Shown: positions 1-6,651, numbered from the stretch's first letter. The stretch: DNA of 12,338 bases from Clostridiales bacterium UBA929 (GCA_002293625.1 DBDP01000150.1:1-12338); one strand, 5' to 3'. Program-made: numbers and translations. The notes: generated by a model not told the origin, from the letters alone.

Positions 1-459
1 GGTGGGGCGTCCCGCGTTATAGGATGACGCCTCCTCCGAGGAAACGGCCAGTTCCGCCCGAAGGGATGTCTTGTCGCGCATCCTGCGCTTCGGCGTTTCG
101 CCGTCCCGCGCCGCTTCGTCCCATTTGAACCATAAACCGGACGGCAGCATGGCGCGCGCCGCCTCGTATACCGTGCAGAAAAACCGCTCCCGCATCCACA
201 GCGCGAGCTTGATTTGCCCTTCGTCCAGAACCGGCTCGCCGTCCAGCGCCGTGTCGATATTTTTGATCCCTTCGCGTCCGGCTTCGCCGGTCAGCCCCAG
301 CACAAACCCTTCCTGCCTGCGGTTGCCCTGCCCGAACGGCACGGTCACGCGCATTCCGGGTTTTACGGCGTCCGCCAGTGCCGGAGGAATACGGTAAGTG
401 TACGGCTTATCCGCCGCGTAGGGAACGTTTCGCACGGCGACGCGGGCGAATCGCTCCAT
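1..459 (-). CDS. priA: Primosomal replication restart helicase PriA, N-terminal part (cut by window edge)
   Basis: PriA is the DNA helicase that recognises abandoned replication forks and starts reloading of the replicative helicase. The window holds the first 153 codons, open to position 1 with no stop. The N-terminus has the PriA DNA-binding-domain pattern: a start of the type MERFARVAVRN, then DKPYTYRIPP (about residues 20-29), the conserved PGMRVTVPFGQGNR stretch (about 35-50), and further on LALWMRERFFCTVYEAARAMLP, as in PriA proteins. The helicase motifs lie outside the window. The ATG at 459-457 overlaps the rpoZ stop by one base (TGATG), so the two are likely coupled. In Bacillus the order is rpoZ-coaBC-priA; coaBC is missing between them here. 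Assignment is confident from the family pattern and the neighbourhood. Confidence 0.9.
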   Translation of the reverse strand, partial: MERFARVAVRNVPYAADKPYTYRIPPALADAVKPGMRVTVPFGQGNRRQEGFVLGLTGEAGREGIKNIDTALDGEPVLDEGQIKLALWMRERFFCTVYEAARAMLPSGLWFKWDEAARDGETPKRRMRDKTSLRAELAVSSEEASSYNAGRPT

Positions 460-674
460 CAGTCCAGCTTATAACGGTATTCGCTCTTAACGCGGCCGAT
501 TAACGCCCCCGTCGCGATCTCGTTGATCGCCAGCTTGACGGGCTTCTCGTCCAGCCGGATCTCCTGCCGCTCGGCGGTATCGGCAATCTCCCTCGCGCGC
601 CGTGCCGCGACGTTAACCAGCAGGTAACGACTGGGGATTGTCTCCATGAGTTCGCTGATGGATGGTGAAAGCAT
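459..674 (-). CDS. rpoZ: RNA polymerase omega subunit
   Basis: This 71-residue protein is the omega subunit, which helps assemble and stabilise the beta-prime subunit in RNA polymerase. It shows the usual start (LSPSISELMETIPSRYLLVN), the conserved ARRAREI segment (about residues 24-30), and then KPVKLAINEIATGAL, typical of Firmicute omega. The length fits the short Firmicute form. A strong Shine-Dalgarno sequence (GGGAGGAAC) sits 5 to 8 bases before the ATG. It lies downstream of gmk as in many Firmicutes, but here a decayed toxin-antitoxin pair separates the two, and a candidate promoter (695-723) may serve rpoZ and priA directly. Confidence 0.95.
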   Translation of the reverse strand: MLSPSISELMETIPSRYLLVNVAARRAREIADTAERQEIRLDEKPVKLAINEIATGALIGRVKSEYRYKLD

Positions 675-694
675 AATGTGTTCCTCCCGCTTAT

Positions 695-723
695 ATTTTA
701 GGTTCTTTTTATCATAAGTTCAA
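695..723 (-). promoter_or_regulatory. Candidate sigma-A promoter for rpoZ-priA
   Basis: On the minus strand TTGAAC (718-723) is followed after 17 bases by TAAAAT (695-700). The -35 matches the TTGACA consensus at 4 of 6 and the -10 matches TATAAT at 5 of 6. Transcription would start only just before the rpoZ Shine-Dalgarno sequence, giving a very short leader. The -35 overlaps the 3' end of the antitoxin-like gene, so this promoter may have arisen with, or compensated for, the insertion between gmk and rpoZ. Function is inferred only. Confidence 0.35.
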
Positions 724-905
724 TGAATCAAGATCCACTGTTTCCCGCGTGCGTATTCGGCGCGCACCTGTGCTATGTCGGCTAAATCCTGCGGGGTAGC
801 GACATCATCCGGAAGCATACGGCTTATAAGCTCGAAGATAAGCTCCTGCTCACGCTCTGATAAAAGTTCTACCGCATCAACCAACTTTTTTGTGGTTGTT
901 GACAT
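720..905 (-). CDS. Antitoxin-like small protein, C-terminus probably frameshifted
   Basis: This 61-residue protein starts MSTTTKKLVDAVELLSEREQ and runs through ELISRMLPDDVATPQDL to VRAEYARG. It resembles small antitoxins paired with RelE/ParE-type toxins, whose members often end in a RAEYARGET-type segment. Here the reading frame ends KQWILIH. One extra base near 741-746 would restore ETVDLDSLNL and a stop at 712-714, so the 3' end looks frameshifted by a 1-nt loss or a sequencing error. I chose the ATG at 905-903 over an in-frame GTG at 911; GGGGGTG lies just upstream. The remnant of a toxin gene ends 2 bases before the ATG, so the order was toxin then antitoxin. The family match is from memory of sequence patterns, so the function is tentative. 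Confidence 0.5.
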   Translation of the reverse strand: MSTTTKKLVDAVELLSEREQELIFELISRMLPDDVATPQDLADIAQVRAEYARGKQWILIH

Positions 906-907
906 AC

Positions 908-994
908 TCACACCCCCTTGTACACATCGCCATGCGATGCTACCTTCTCAACCAAAATGGTATCCTTAGACGGATATGAAAACAGAATGCGTCC
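908..994 (-). pseudogene. 3' remnant of a RelE/ParE-like toxin gene
   Basis: Immediately after the two tandem gmk stop codons (TAA TAA, 1000-995) the minus strand reads 28 codons without a start: RILFSYPSKDTILVEKV, then HGDVYKGV and a TGA at 910-908. This resembles the C-terminal beta strands of RelE/ParE toxins, which commonly read YRIxY...V..V.HR..VY. No ATG, GTG with a ribosome site, or N-terminal half exists, since the gmk end abuts it. Its stop is two bases from the start of the antitoxin-like gene, the spacing expected of a co-translated pair. I read it as a toxin whose 5' part was deleted, leaving a non-functional tail. The segment is short, so the family call is moderate at best. Confidence 0.45.
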
Positions 995-997
995 TTA

Positions 998-1597
998 TTA
1001 TTTCCGAAACTCCGCGAACAGCGCGGTATTGCGTCCCGTGCGCGCGCGCTCGGCGGTAAGTATGGCTTCGATGGTGTTCGCCGCTTCCTCGATGATCTCA
1101 TTCACCACAATGTACTGATACTTGTCGATATAGCGAAAGACGCCGCGCGTAACCTGCAAGCGGGATTGAATTTTCTCCTCGTTTTCAGTTCCCCTGCTGC
1201 GGAGCCTCCGCTCGGCCTCCAGTTCGGACGGCGGCGTTAGGAACACCGTGACGGCGGAGGGGTAGCGTTCCATCACCTGTATCGCGCCCTTCGTCTCTAT
1301 ATCCAGTACAACCGTCTCCCCGTTGGAGAGGCGGTTCATCACCGGCTCAAACGGCGTGCCGTAGCACTGCCCCGCGTACTCCGCCCACTCCAGCAGTTTC
1401 CCCTCGGCGCGCATCTTGTGGAACGCGTCGAAGCTCACGAAGTAGTAGTCCTGACCCTCCGTCTCGCCCGGACGCGGCAACCTCGTCGTGGCCGATACGG
1501 AGAAGAACATGTCGCGCCGCTTCGCCATCACCGTCTTCAGAACGGTACTTTTTCCCGCTCCCGACGGTCCCGACACCACCATCAGAAGCCCCGTCAT
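998..1597 (-). CDS. gmk: Guanylate kinase
   Basis: This cytoplasmic enzyme transfers phosphate from ATP to GMP to make GDP, feeding GTP and dGTP pools. At 199 residues it is slightly shorter than the usual 200-210. The P-loop GPSGAGKS is at residues 10-17. The GMP-binding part shows SATTRLPRPGETEGQDYYFV (about 35-54), and LEWAEYAGQCYGTP follows, with DIETKGAIQV further on. The C-terminal part has RLRSRGTENEEKIQSRL, the lid region. Start ATG overlaps the remA stop in an ATGA, as expected for the conserved remA-gmk pair. It ends in tandem TAA codons and is followed directly by the toxin remnant. Confidence 0.97.
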   Translation of the reverse strand: MTGLLMVVSGPSGAGKSTVLKTVMAKRRDMFFSVSATTRLPRPGETEGQDYYFVSFDAFHKMRAEGKLLEWAEYAGQCYGTPFEPVMNRLSNGETVVLDIETKGAIQVMERYPSAVTVFLTPPSELEAERRLRSRGTENEEKIQSRLQVTRGVFRYIDKYQYIVVNEIIEEAANTIEAILTAERARTGRNTALFAEFRK

Positions 1598-1851
1598 TGC
1601 GCGTCCTCGCCGGAATCGGCGTCCCCCAAACGCGCCGCTACCGTTTCCGGCATAATCGCCGAGAGGACGATGTGACCGGAGTCCATGAACAGCACGGCGC
1701 GGGTACGCCGCCCCAGCGTCGCGTCGATCAGCGTCTCCCTGTCCCGCGCGTCCTGGATGATGCGCTTCATCGGCGCGGAGTCGGGCGTCACCACGGCGAC
1801 AAGCCGCGCCGCTGACACCATGTTCCCGAAGCCGATATTGAGCAGTTTCAT
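1594..1851 (-). CDS. remA: RemA-like regulator (DUF370 family)
   Basis: This 85-residue protein belongs to the DUF370 family. The Bacillus subtilis member RemA is a DNA-binding activator of biofilm matrix genes and osmoprotection genes. Family signs are the start MKLLNIGFGNMVSAARLVAVV, the SAPMKRIIQDARD segment (about residues 25-37), and the LIDATLGRRTRAVLFMDSGH segment ending in VLSAIMPETVAARL. GGGGTGA lies just before the ATG. Its position between yicC and gmk matches Bacillus. The last 10 residues (DADSGEDAQ region) are acidic and not conserved. Its targets in this organism cannot be seen here. Confidence 0.93.
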   Translation of the reverse strand: MKLLNIGFGNMVSAARLVAVVTPDSAPMKRIIQDARDRETLIDATLGRRTRAVLFMDSGHIVLSAIMPETVAARLGDADSGEDAQ

Positions 1852-1872
1852 GAACGCTTCACCCCTACCCTA

Positions 1873-1899
1873 AGTATATTCATAAACCGAACGGGACAA
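1873..1899 (-). promoter_or_regulatory. Weak candidate promoter before remA
   Basis: TATACT (1873-1878) on the minus strand is preceded after 15 bases by TTGTCC (1894-1899). The -10 is good, but the spacer is two bases short, and the leader to the remA ATG would be only about 15 bases. It would allow remA-gmk to be expressed despite the hairpin-rich repeat between yicC and remA. Low confidence. Confidence 0.2.
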
Positions 1900-1914
1900 C
1901 CAATGGTGTAAAAC

Positions 1915-2010
1915 CCGGCGGTGCGCCCAGATCCGGCGGTGCGTTATTTAATAACCTCTGCGGTGCGCCGGGTCGGCGCACCCTACAAACAACCCGGCGG
2001 TGCTCCCTAC
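1915..2010 (-). repeat. GTAGGG-ended palindromic repeat cluster between yicC and remA
   Basis: The gap holds three exact copies of CCGGCGGTGC (1915-1924, 1933-1942, 1994-2003) and a variant at 1957-1966. A perfect hairpin GGTGCGCC-GGGTC-GGCGCACC lies at 1962-1982. Seen on the minus strand, units begin with GTAGGG at 2010-2005 and 1986-1981. The first of these contains the TAG stop of yicC. No T-tract follows the hairpin, so a terminator role is uncertain. The GTAGGG start recurs at two other places in the window (6720-6800 and 8271-8436), which suggests a dispersed repeat family. Confidence 0.7.
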
Positions 2011-2867
2011 TCCAAGTTTTGCACCTGTTCGCGTATCTTTTCGATTTCGCTCTTGAGTTCCAGCACATAACCCGTCGTTTCGGCGTCGTTGCATTTGCTG
2101 CCGACGGTGTTCGCCTCGCGCGAGAACTCCTGCATCAAGAAGTCCATCTTACGCCCGACCGCGCCCTCCTGCCGCAGCAAATCACGCAGCGCCGCGATAT
2201 GGCTTCTAAGCCTCACCAGTTCCTCGTCGACGCAAATGCGGTCGGCATACAGGGCGGCTTCGGTGAGAATCCGGCTCTCGTCGAGCATCTTCTGCTCCAA
2301 TACCTCGCCGAGCTTCACCCGCAGACGCTCGCGGTACGCGGCGGCGACCTCCGGCATACGCTCCGCAATGAGAGCGGCAAGCCGCTCTATCTCACTGAGC
2401 TTCCCCTCGATATCCTCCGCTAATCTCGCTCCCTCGCGTTCCCGCGCCGCGCAAAAATCGGCAAAAGCTTCTTCGGCGGCTTCGCAGGCCTGCGCCGTCA
2501 CGGCTTCAATCTCAGGCTCCCGCCGCGCGGCGGTCATCACATCGGGCAGACGCAACGCCGACGACGCCGTGAGGTCGTTTGTAACGCCGTACTCGTTCTC
2601 CAGAATTTTCGCCGCCGCGAGATACCCTTCCCACACCGGGCGGGAAAACGCAAGCTGCGTTGACTCAACGTTATCCACCGAAACGCCGATTTCCAGTTTG
2701 CCCCTGCCGACGAAGCGGGACGCGAGCGCTTTCAGCGGCTCCTCCAAAAAGAGGTACCCTCTCGGCGTGCGCACCGACACCTCTAAGTAACGGTGGTTTA
2801 CGGAACGCAGCTCCACCGTCAGTGAGGCGCTCGACGCGCGTCCGTACCCCGTCATACTGTTCGGCAT
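2007..2867 (-). CDS. yicC: YicC family endoribonuclease
   Basis: YicC proteins (YloC in Bacillus subtilis) are now known as endoribonucleases that act on RNA, including small RNAs in E. coli. The 286-residue product has the family start MTGYGRA (residues 5-11), then VELRSVNHRYLEVSVRTP (about 18-35) and RGKLEI (about 55-60). The C-terminal DUF1732 part reads DFLMQEFSREANTVGSK and ends ELKSEIEKIREQVQNLE, the normal family end. I chose ATG at 2867: it overlaps the upstream stop (TGATG), and GAGGTG lies 6 to 7 bases before it. A longer reading from 2939 would run into the J-domain gene. The TAG stop lies inside a GTAGGG repeat unit. Confidence 0.95.
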   Translation of the reverse strand: MPNSMTGYGRASSASLTVELRSVNHRYLEVSVRTPRGYLFLEEPLKALASRFVGRGKLEIGVSVDNVESTQLAFSRPVWEGYLAAAKILENEYGVTNDLTASSALRLPDVMTAARREPEIEAVTAQACEAAEEAFADFCAAREREGARLAEDIEGKLSEIERLAALIAERMPEVAAAYRERLRVKLGEVLEQKMLDESRILTEAALYADRICVDEELVRLRSHIAALRDLLRQEGAVGRKMDFLMQEFSREANTVGSKCNDAETTGYVLELKSEIEKIREQVQNLE

Positions 2868-3226
2868 CAGCAGCACCTCATACTTGAACACAAGCAGTCG
2901 GCGCAGAGACACGCGGAGCAAACGTCGCAGGCGGAGCATCCGTAAGACTGCGGCTGCTGCTGATACGGATTCTGCCGCTGCTGCTGGTATGGATCATACG
3001 GATTGCGGTATTGGTCATTATACCCGCCGTTGCGGTTCTCGCGTTCCCGAACGATGGCATCGTACGCCTCGTTGATCTCTTTCATCTTCTCCTGCGCCAA
3101 ATCGGCCAATTCGTTGCCGCCGTACTTGTCGGGATGGTATTTGCGCGCGAGTTCTTTATACCGGGCTTTGATTTCCTCCATCGGCGCGTCGCGCCGGACG
3201 CCCAAGACCTCATATGGATCGTTCAA
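2867..3226 (-). CDS. J-domain protein with cysteine-rich C-terminal tail
   Basis: The first 65 residues are a DnaJ J-domain, which stimulates the ATPase of DnaK-type Hsp70. It shows DPYEVLGVRRDA, helix II ending in KELARKYHPDKYGG with HPD at 31-33, and KEINEAYDAI. A Gln/Tyr/Asn/Pro-rich linker (about 68-95) follows. The last 23 residues contain nine cysteines (C97, 100, 103, 106, 108, 111, 113, 118, 119). As I recall, such tails occur in Clostridial J-domain proteins next to DUF5685. There is no canonical DnaJ zinc finger or substrate domain, so it is not DnaJ itself. The start is a TTG with AAGGAGGT 6 bases upstream (3233-3240); the TTG overlaps the previous stop (TTGA). Client and the metal or membrane role of the tail are unknown. 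Confidence 0.9.
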   Translation of the reverse strand: MNDPYEVLGVRRDAPMEEIKARYKELARKYHPDKYGGNELADLAQEKMKEINEAYDAIVRERENRNGGYNDQYRNPYDPYQQQRQNPYQQQPQSYGCSACDVCSACLCADCLCSSMRCC

Positions 3227-4062
3227 TCCGAAACCTCCTTATTTTCCCCATATAGCGCCGTGTGTCCGCGTGAGCGAAGACCCAGCGTGAGAATGTTTTT
3301 TACAATGTCGGCGAATACGCCTTCCGGCATCAGATCCAGCGCCGCCAGCAGAGCATCCTGCTCCCGAGCGAGGATATAACCGACTTCGTCCCTTGTCCCT
3401 TCCGAAACCGCGCCAAATCGTAACGCCACCGCGTTGTACGCGCCCGATTTTTTGTCCTGACGCTGATCCTCGAAAGCGTCCACGATATAGATCCAGCGCC
3501 CCAAATGATCCAGCAGGCTCCGGGCGGCGCGTCCGTCTTCGTAAAAGCCGCCGAGCGAGGAAAGCATCCCGCCGAAGGCGGCGGCGGGCGCTTCCAGGGT
3601 TGCGTCCCCGTTCTCTTCCAGCCGCCAAAGCTCTTTAATCCGGCGTTCGCACTCCGCCGCTTCCCGCGGTAACCTCTCCGCCGCTTTACGAAAAGACTTT
3701 CGGTAACACCAATAAAGCAAATGGGCAAGCAGACGGCGAAACCCCTTCTCATCGCGTATCCTGTCCCGAAGCGACCAATCGGTAAACAGCATCAGCGCGT
3801 CCGCCGCGTAATCCGACACCGCGCCGCCCCGGCACACGGACTGCTTTTTGAATGGATGCCGGACACAGCGTTTTTTTTGCGTCGCGCACGGCTCTTGCCA
3901 GTAGAGCATCGCGAGCAGGACGAAATCGTAGTTCTCTAGCAGGCGCGACATCGCTCCGTAACGTTCGGAGAGGGTGTGGCACAACCCGCAGTAAACGGCT
4001 TTGTACTGGGCTGTCTCGCGGTGCCGCAGCTCCGGCTGGAATGGACGGACGGTTCCGAACAT
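3223..4062 (-). CDS. DUF5685 family protein
   Basis: This 279-residue protein matches the DUF5685 pattern I know from Clostridia; its function is unknown. It begins MFGTVRPFQPELRHRE, then YCGLCHTL with C25 and C28. Next come C59, C66 with CVRHPF, and C77, followed by DYAADALMLF. The middle is helical and charged. Near the C-terminus is IYIVDAFEDQRQDKKSGAYN (191-210), with D195, E198, D199 and D203 spaced as in an acidic metal-binding motif; any link to isoprenoid-synthase-like folds is speculation. No signal peptide or clear membrane helix. It starts one base after the RseC-like stop and overlaps the J-domain start by 4 bases, so the three are tightly coupled. The family frequently sits next to a J-domain gene, which suggests a shared job. 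Confidence 0.8.
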   Translation of the reverse strand: MFGTVRPFQPELRHRETAQYKAVYCGLCHTLSERYGAMSRLLENYDFVLLAMLYWQEPCATQKKRCVRHPFKKQSVCRGGAVSDYAADALMLFTDWSLRDRIRDEKGFRRLLAHLLYWCYRKSFRKAAERLPREAAECERRIKELWRLEENGDATLEAPAAAFGGMLSSLGGFYEDGRAARSLLDHLGRWIYIVDAFEDQRQDKKSGAYNAVALRFGAVSEGTRDEVGYILAREQDALLAALDLMPEGVFADIVKNILTLGLRSRGHTALYGENKEVSD

Positions 4063-4063
4063 A

Positions 4064-4441
4064 TCAGCGTTCCCTTAAAACGGCCACCACACGCGCCGTC
4101 ACGCCGCCCTTTTTTTGTAAAAACCGATTAACCGCCAGCACGACACCCACACCGAGCAGAATTCCGACGCCTCCGGCAATCGGGTGGAGGAACACGCCGG
4201 CGAAGAACAGCAGCAGCGGCAGCAGGAAAATCAGCGCCGCGAGCCGCAGCGTCTTTTCGCTTTCGATCAACACGGTATCCCCCGTTTTTACTTTCTCTTT
4301 ATGGGTCGCCAACACGTCGATATCCGGCGTCTCGCAACCGCCGCAGGTGGCGCAACTGCCAGCACATGCTGACGTTCGGCGAACCCGTACCTCGCACAGA
4401 CCGGGAGCGGTGACTTTAATTACAACAGCCGTTTGCGTCAT
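4064..4441 (-). CDS. SoxR-reducing system RseC-like membrane protein
   Basis: The 125-residue product matches the RseC/MucC family. In E. coli RseC takes part in sigma-E signalling and the reduction of SoxR together with Rsx proteins. A cysteine cluster with pattern C-X3-C-X2-C-X2-C (C26, C30, C33, C36) lies in the cytosolic N-terminal part. It is followed by VKTGDTVLIE and two membrane helices (about 66-84 and 88-105). The Firmicute versions often sit near electron-transport (Rnf-type) genes, but here the neighbours are cdaR and DUF5685. The start ATG overlaps the cdaR stop in ATGA. A redox or metal role is inferred from the cysteines only. Confidence 0.8.
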   Translation of the reverse strand: MTQTAVVIKVTAPGLCEVRVRRTSACAGSCATCGGCETPDIDVLATHKEKVKTGDTVLIESEKTLRLAALIFLLPLLLFFAGVFLHPIAGGVGILLGVGVVLAVNRFLQKKGGVTARVVAVLRER

Positions 4442-5736
4442 GGCGCGTCACCGCCGGTGTCATCCGGCACAATCGGCACGACCTCAATGAAAACGGCGTA
4501 CTCCATATCCACTACACCTACCGATCCGAATCCGTCGATCGTAATCTCCGGCACGGCCATCGAAACACCCGGTGTCAGCGGCGTCTCACCGAAATCCGCC
4601 GTCACGCGAATATTATGCGGACGCACTGCGTTCACGTCTTCCCGTGATCCGCGTATCGTGATGGTCAGATATGTCGTGTTGAGGATATACCGATACCCCT
4701 CCGGCAGATTGTCGCCCGTTACTAGGATGTTCGACGTGGTGATTTGCTGCGTTTCGGCGTTGACAATCTTGATAGAGACTTGCGCTTCCGTGACGTTGTC
4801 TACATTCCGCACGTTATCCGGGAACTGGATTTGATAGGTGCCGCTTATGTCTCCGGTTAACTCGGCAAGGTTGATTGTCGCCGCGAGCATCACCGTATTG
4901 ATTCTGTCCAATTCGCTGGGGTCGCCCGATATTTGGACGCTGACAGGATTAATCGATAACAGTATATTCTTCTCTTTTGTGATACCTCCGCCGTCAATAA
5001 AGGTCATGTCAAGCGGAACGGTTTTTATTTTGCTTACGGGAATCCGCAGCCAGACTTGTTCGTAATCGAATGTGAGGAAGCGCGTATCGGTAAGCTCGCC
5101 GTCTTTCGTGTACAGAGTGTAGCCGTAATCTCCTTCCACCGTGGCGGAAAGCGGTTCGTTCGATGTATAATTCAACAAACCCTTCTCAATCGTATTCACG
5201 ACTTTGGAAGGACCTCTCACCGTTATGTTGGAGGGATCTATCACTTCGGCTTCAACCATGTGTTCATCGGCGCGCCCCGGTTTCTCCGCCAGCTCGATGG
5301 GGATGGTTTTGGTCGCGAGTTCATCGGTCGTTATTGTGATAACGGGTGTATTGCTGGATGTGTAGTAGGTCTTATCAAGAGAAGCCAAATGCGCGGTCAT
5401 TTCGGTAACCGCGCGCAGCTCGTAGTTGATCGACTGCTCACCCGCCGTGCGCACGAGCGAAAGATCGGCGACTGCCTGCAGGTTGCTCTCATTCAAATCG
5501 GAAAAATCTTGATTCCTTCCCGACAGGAGGACATCGACGGTGAGGTTTCTGTCGCTTACCATAATTAGGTTGTGTGTTTCAAGGCTAGATTCATTCGTAA
5601 ATGTCACCGGGATGTTCCTAATCGTCTTTTCACCCGTCGGGTTCACGTAGAACGATACGTACCCCCAAAGGACTACCGCCATGATGAGCGACAGCGCGAA
5701 AATCAGTATATTGAAGCGCTTCAACAGATTTTTCAT
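4438..5736 (-). CDS. cdaR: CdaR, YbbR-domain regulator of the c-di-AMP cyclase CdaA
   Basis: CdaR is the membrane-anchored partner of CdaA and modulates its activity. The 432-residue protein starts with a short basic cytoplasmic tail (MKNLLKRFN), then one membrane helix (about residues 9-29), and an extracytoplasmic remainder. That remainder shows repeated YbbR-type beta domains: segments such as IRNIPVTFTN, KTIPIELAEKPG, VRGPSKVV, KTVPLDMTF and VSIKIV recur at roughly 80-90 residue intervals, which suggests three to four repeats. The C-terminus is Pro/Asp-rich. It overlaps cdaA by ATGA, the standard cdaA-cdaR arrangement. The third member usual in Firmicutes, glmM, is not here; an RseC-like gene follows instead. 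Confidence 0.92.
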   Translation of the reverse strand: MKNLLKRFNILIFALSLIMAVVLWGYVSFYVNPTGEKTIRNIPVTFTNESSLETHNLIMVSDRNLTVDVLLSGRNQDFSDLNESNLQAVADLSLVRTAGEQSINYELRAVTEMTAHLASLDKTYYTSSNTPVITITTDELATKTIPIELAEKPGRADEHMVEAEVIDPSNITVRGPSKVVNTIEKGLLNYTSNEPLSATVEGDYGYTLYTKDGELTDTRFLTFDYEQVWLRIPVSKIKTVPLDMTFIDGGGITKEKNILLSINPVSVQISGDPSELDRINTVMLAATINLAELTGDISGTYQIQFPDNVRNVDNVTEAQVSIKIVNAETQQITTSNILVTGDNLPEGYRYILNTTYLTITIRGSREDVNAVRPHNIRVTADFGETPLTPGVSMAVPEITIDGFGSVGVVDMEYAVFIEVVPIVPDDTGGDAP

Positions 5737-6611
5737 GCGCCGTCCTCCTTCCCGCCGGACTTACGCAGCATGCTTAACAAACCGCCCTTTTTCTTCTCGG
5801 TATCGGGCAGCAGTTCCACCCGCAACAGTGTTTCCAATGTTTCGAGGGTTAGGCCGCGCTTCAACATGCCGCCGACGGCGGACGAGATCGTCCCCGTCTC
5901 CTCCGACACCACCACCACCACGGCATCCGAGTTTTCGCTCATACCGATACCGGCACGGTGGCGCATGCCGAGATCGCGGCTTAGGTTTGTGTTTGTTGTC
6001 AGCGGCAGCATACAACCCGCGCCGGTAATCCGCCCGTTTTGCACGATGACGGCTCCGTCATGGAGCGGCGCTTTGGGGAAAAAGATGTTTTTAACCAGTT
6101 CGGCGGTTGTGGCCGCATCAAGGAGGGTGCCGGTTTTCGCAATGTCGGTCAAACTCACCCGGCGTTCGAAGACTATCAACGCGCCTTGACGTTCCCAAGA
6201 AAGCACACGGCAGGCTTCCAGCGTCTCGGTGATGGCTTTTTCCATGTCACTCGGCGCGTTTCTGCCGATGGCGATATTGCCGGTTGATCCCACCTGCCCC
6301 AGCATCTTTCGAAGCTCCGGCTGGAACAGCACAATTACAGCCAGCACGCCCACTTGAAGTGTGCTGTTCAATAAGAATTTTAACGTTTGAAGCTCAAAAA
6401 CCTGTGAAAAGCCCAGCACCAACACCAAAAACAGGATACCCTTAATAACAGGGAAAGCGTTGGACCGCCGGAATAGTTGTATGGCGATATACATGATTAC
6501 CGCAACCAGCAAAATATCAATTGCATCCCATACGCTGAACACAGACATGAAGCTAGAAATCCTGTCAGCCATGTCCCTAAAAAAGTCGCGTATCGCCTGC
6601 GCAATATCCAA
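5733..6611 (-). CDS. cdaA: Membrane diadenylate cyclase CdaA
   Basis: CdaA makes the second messenger c-di-AMP from two ATP; c-di-AMP controls potassium and osmolyte balance and is usually essential. The 292-residue protein has three N-terminal membrane helices (about 29-46, 53-71 and 78-97), then the DAC (DisA_N) domain. Catalytic signatures are visible: LHDGAVIV with DGA at 185-187, and GMRHRAGIG with RHR at 217-219. GALIVFER (143-150), LPLTTNTNLS and VVSEETGTIS are also present. A poorly conserved Lys/Gly-rich tail follows. The start is TTG at 6611-6609, with TCACCTCCC on the plus strand (6618-6626), that is GGGAGGTGA before the TTG. It heads the long minus-strand operon; its promoter lies at 6652-6680. 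Confidence 0.96.
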   Translation of the reverse strand: MDIAQAIRDFFRDMADRISSFMSVFSVWDAIDILLVAVIMYIAIQLFRRSNAFPVIKGILFLVLVLGFSQVFELQTLKFLLNSTLQVGVLAVIVLFQPELRKMLGQVGSTGNIAIGRNAPSDMEKAITETLEACRVLSWERQGALIVFERRVSLTDIAKTGTLLDAATTAELVKNIFFPKAPLHDGAVIVQNGRITGAGCMLPLTTNTNLSRDLGMRHRAGIGMSENSDAVVVVVSEETGTISSAVGGMLKRGLTLETLETLLRVELLPDTEKKKGGLLSMLRKSGGKEDGA

Positions 6612-6617
6612 GCAGCC

Positions 6618-6626
6618 TCACCTCCC
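6618..6626 (-). promoter_or_regulatory. Shine-Dalgarno for the TTG start of cdaA
   Basis: GGGAGGTGA on the minus strand lies 6 bases before the TTG codon at 6611 (GGAGG to TTG is 9 bases). No ATG is available at a better distance, so this decides the TTG start. Confidence 0.75.
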
Positions 6627-6651
6627 GGTCGCATATTCGAAGCGCCATGGT

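Noticed and set aside
1962..1986. Intrinsic terminator after yicC
   Set aside because: The hairpin is strong but has no T-tract on the minus strand, so I list it only as a repeat.
2089..2790. Long open frame on the plus strand opposite yicC (233 codons)
   Set aside because: It is antisense to a well-recognised YicC and has Ser/Arg-rich low-complexity composition typical of a shadow frame in GC-rich DNA.
2868..2939. Extended N-terminus of yicC starting at 2939
   Set aside because: It would overlap 24 codons of the J-domain gene; the MTGYGRA family start and a ribosome site support ATG at 2867.
3852..4490. 212-codon plus-strand frame across DUF5685 and the RseC-like gene
   Set aside because: It spans two recognised genes on the other strand and has no ribosome site or family signal.
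6612..6650. Possible c-di-AMP riboswitch in the cdaA leader
   Set aside because: The leader from the promoter to the TTG is only about 35 bases, too short for a ydaO-type riboswitch.
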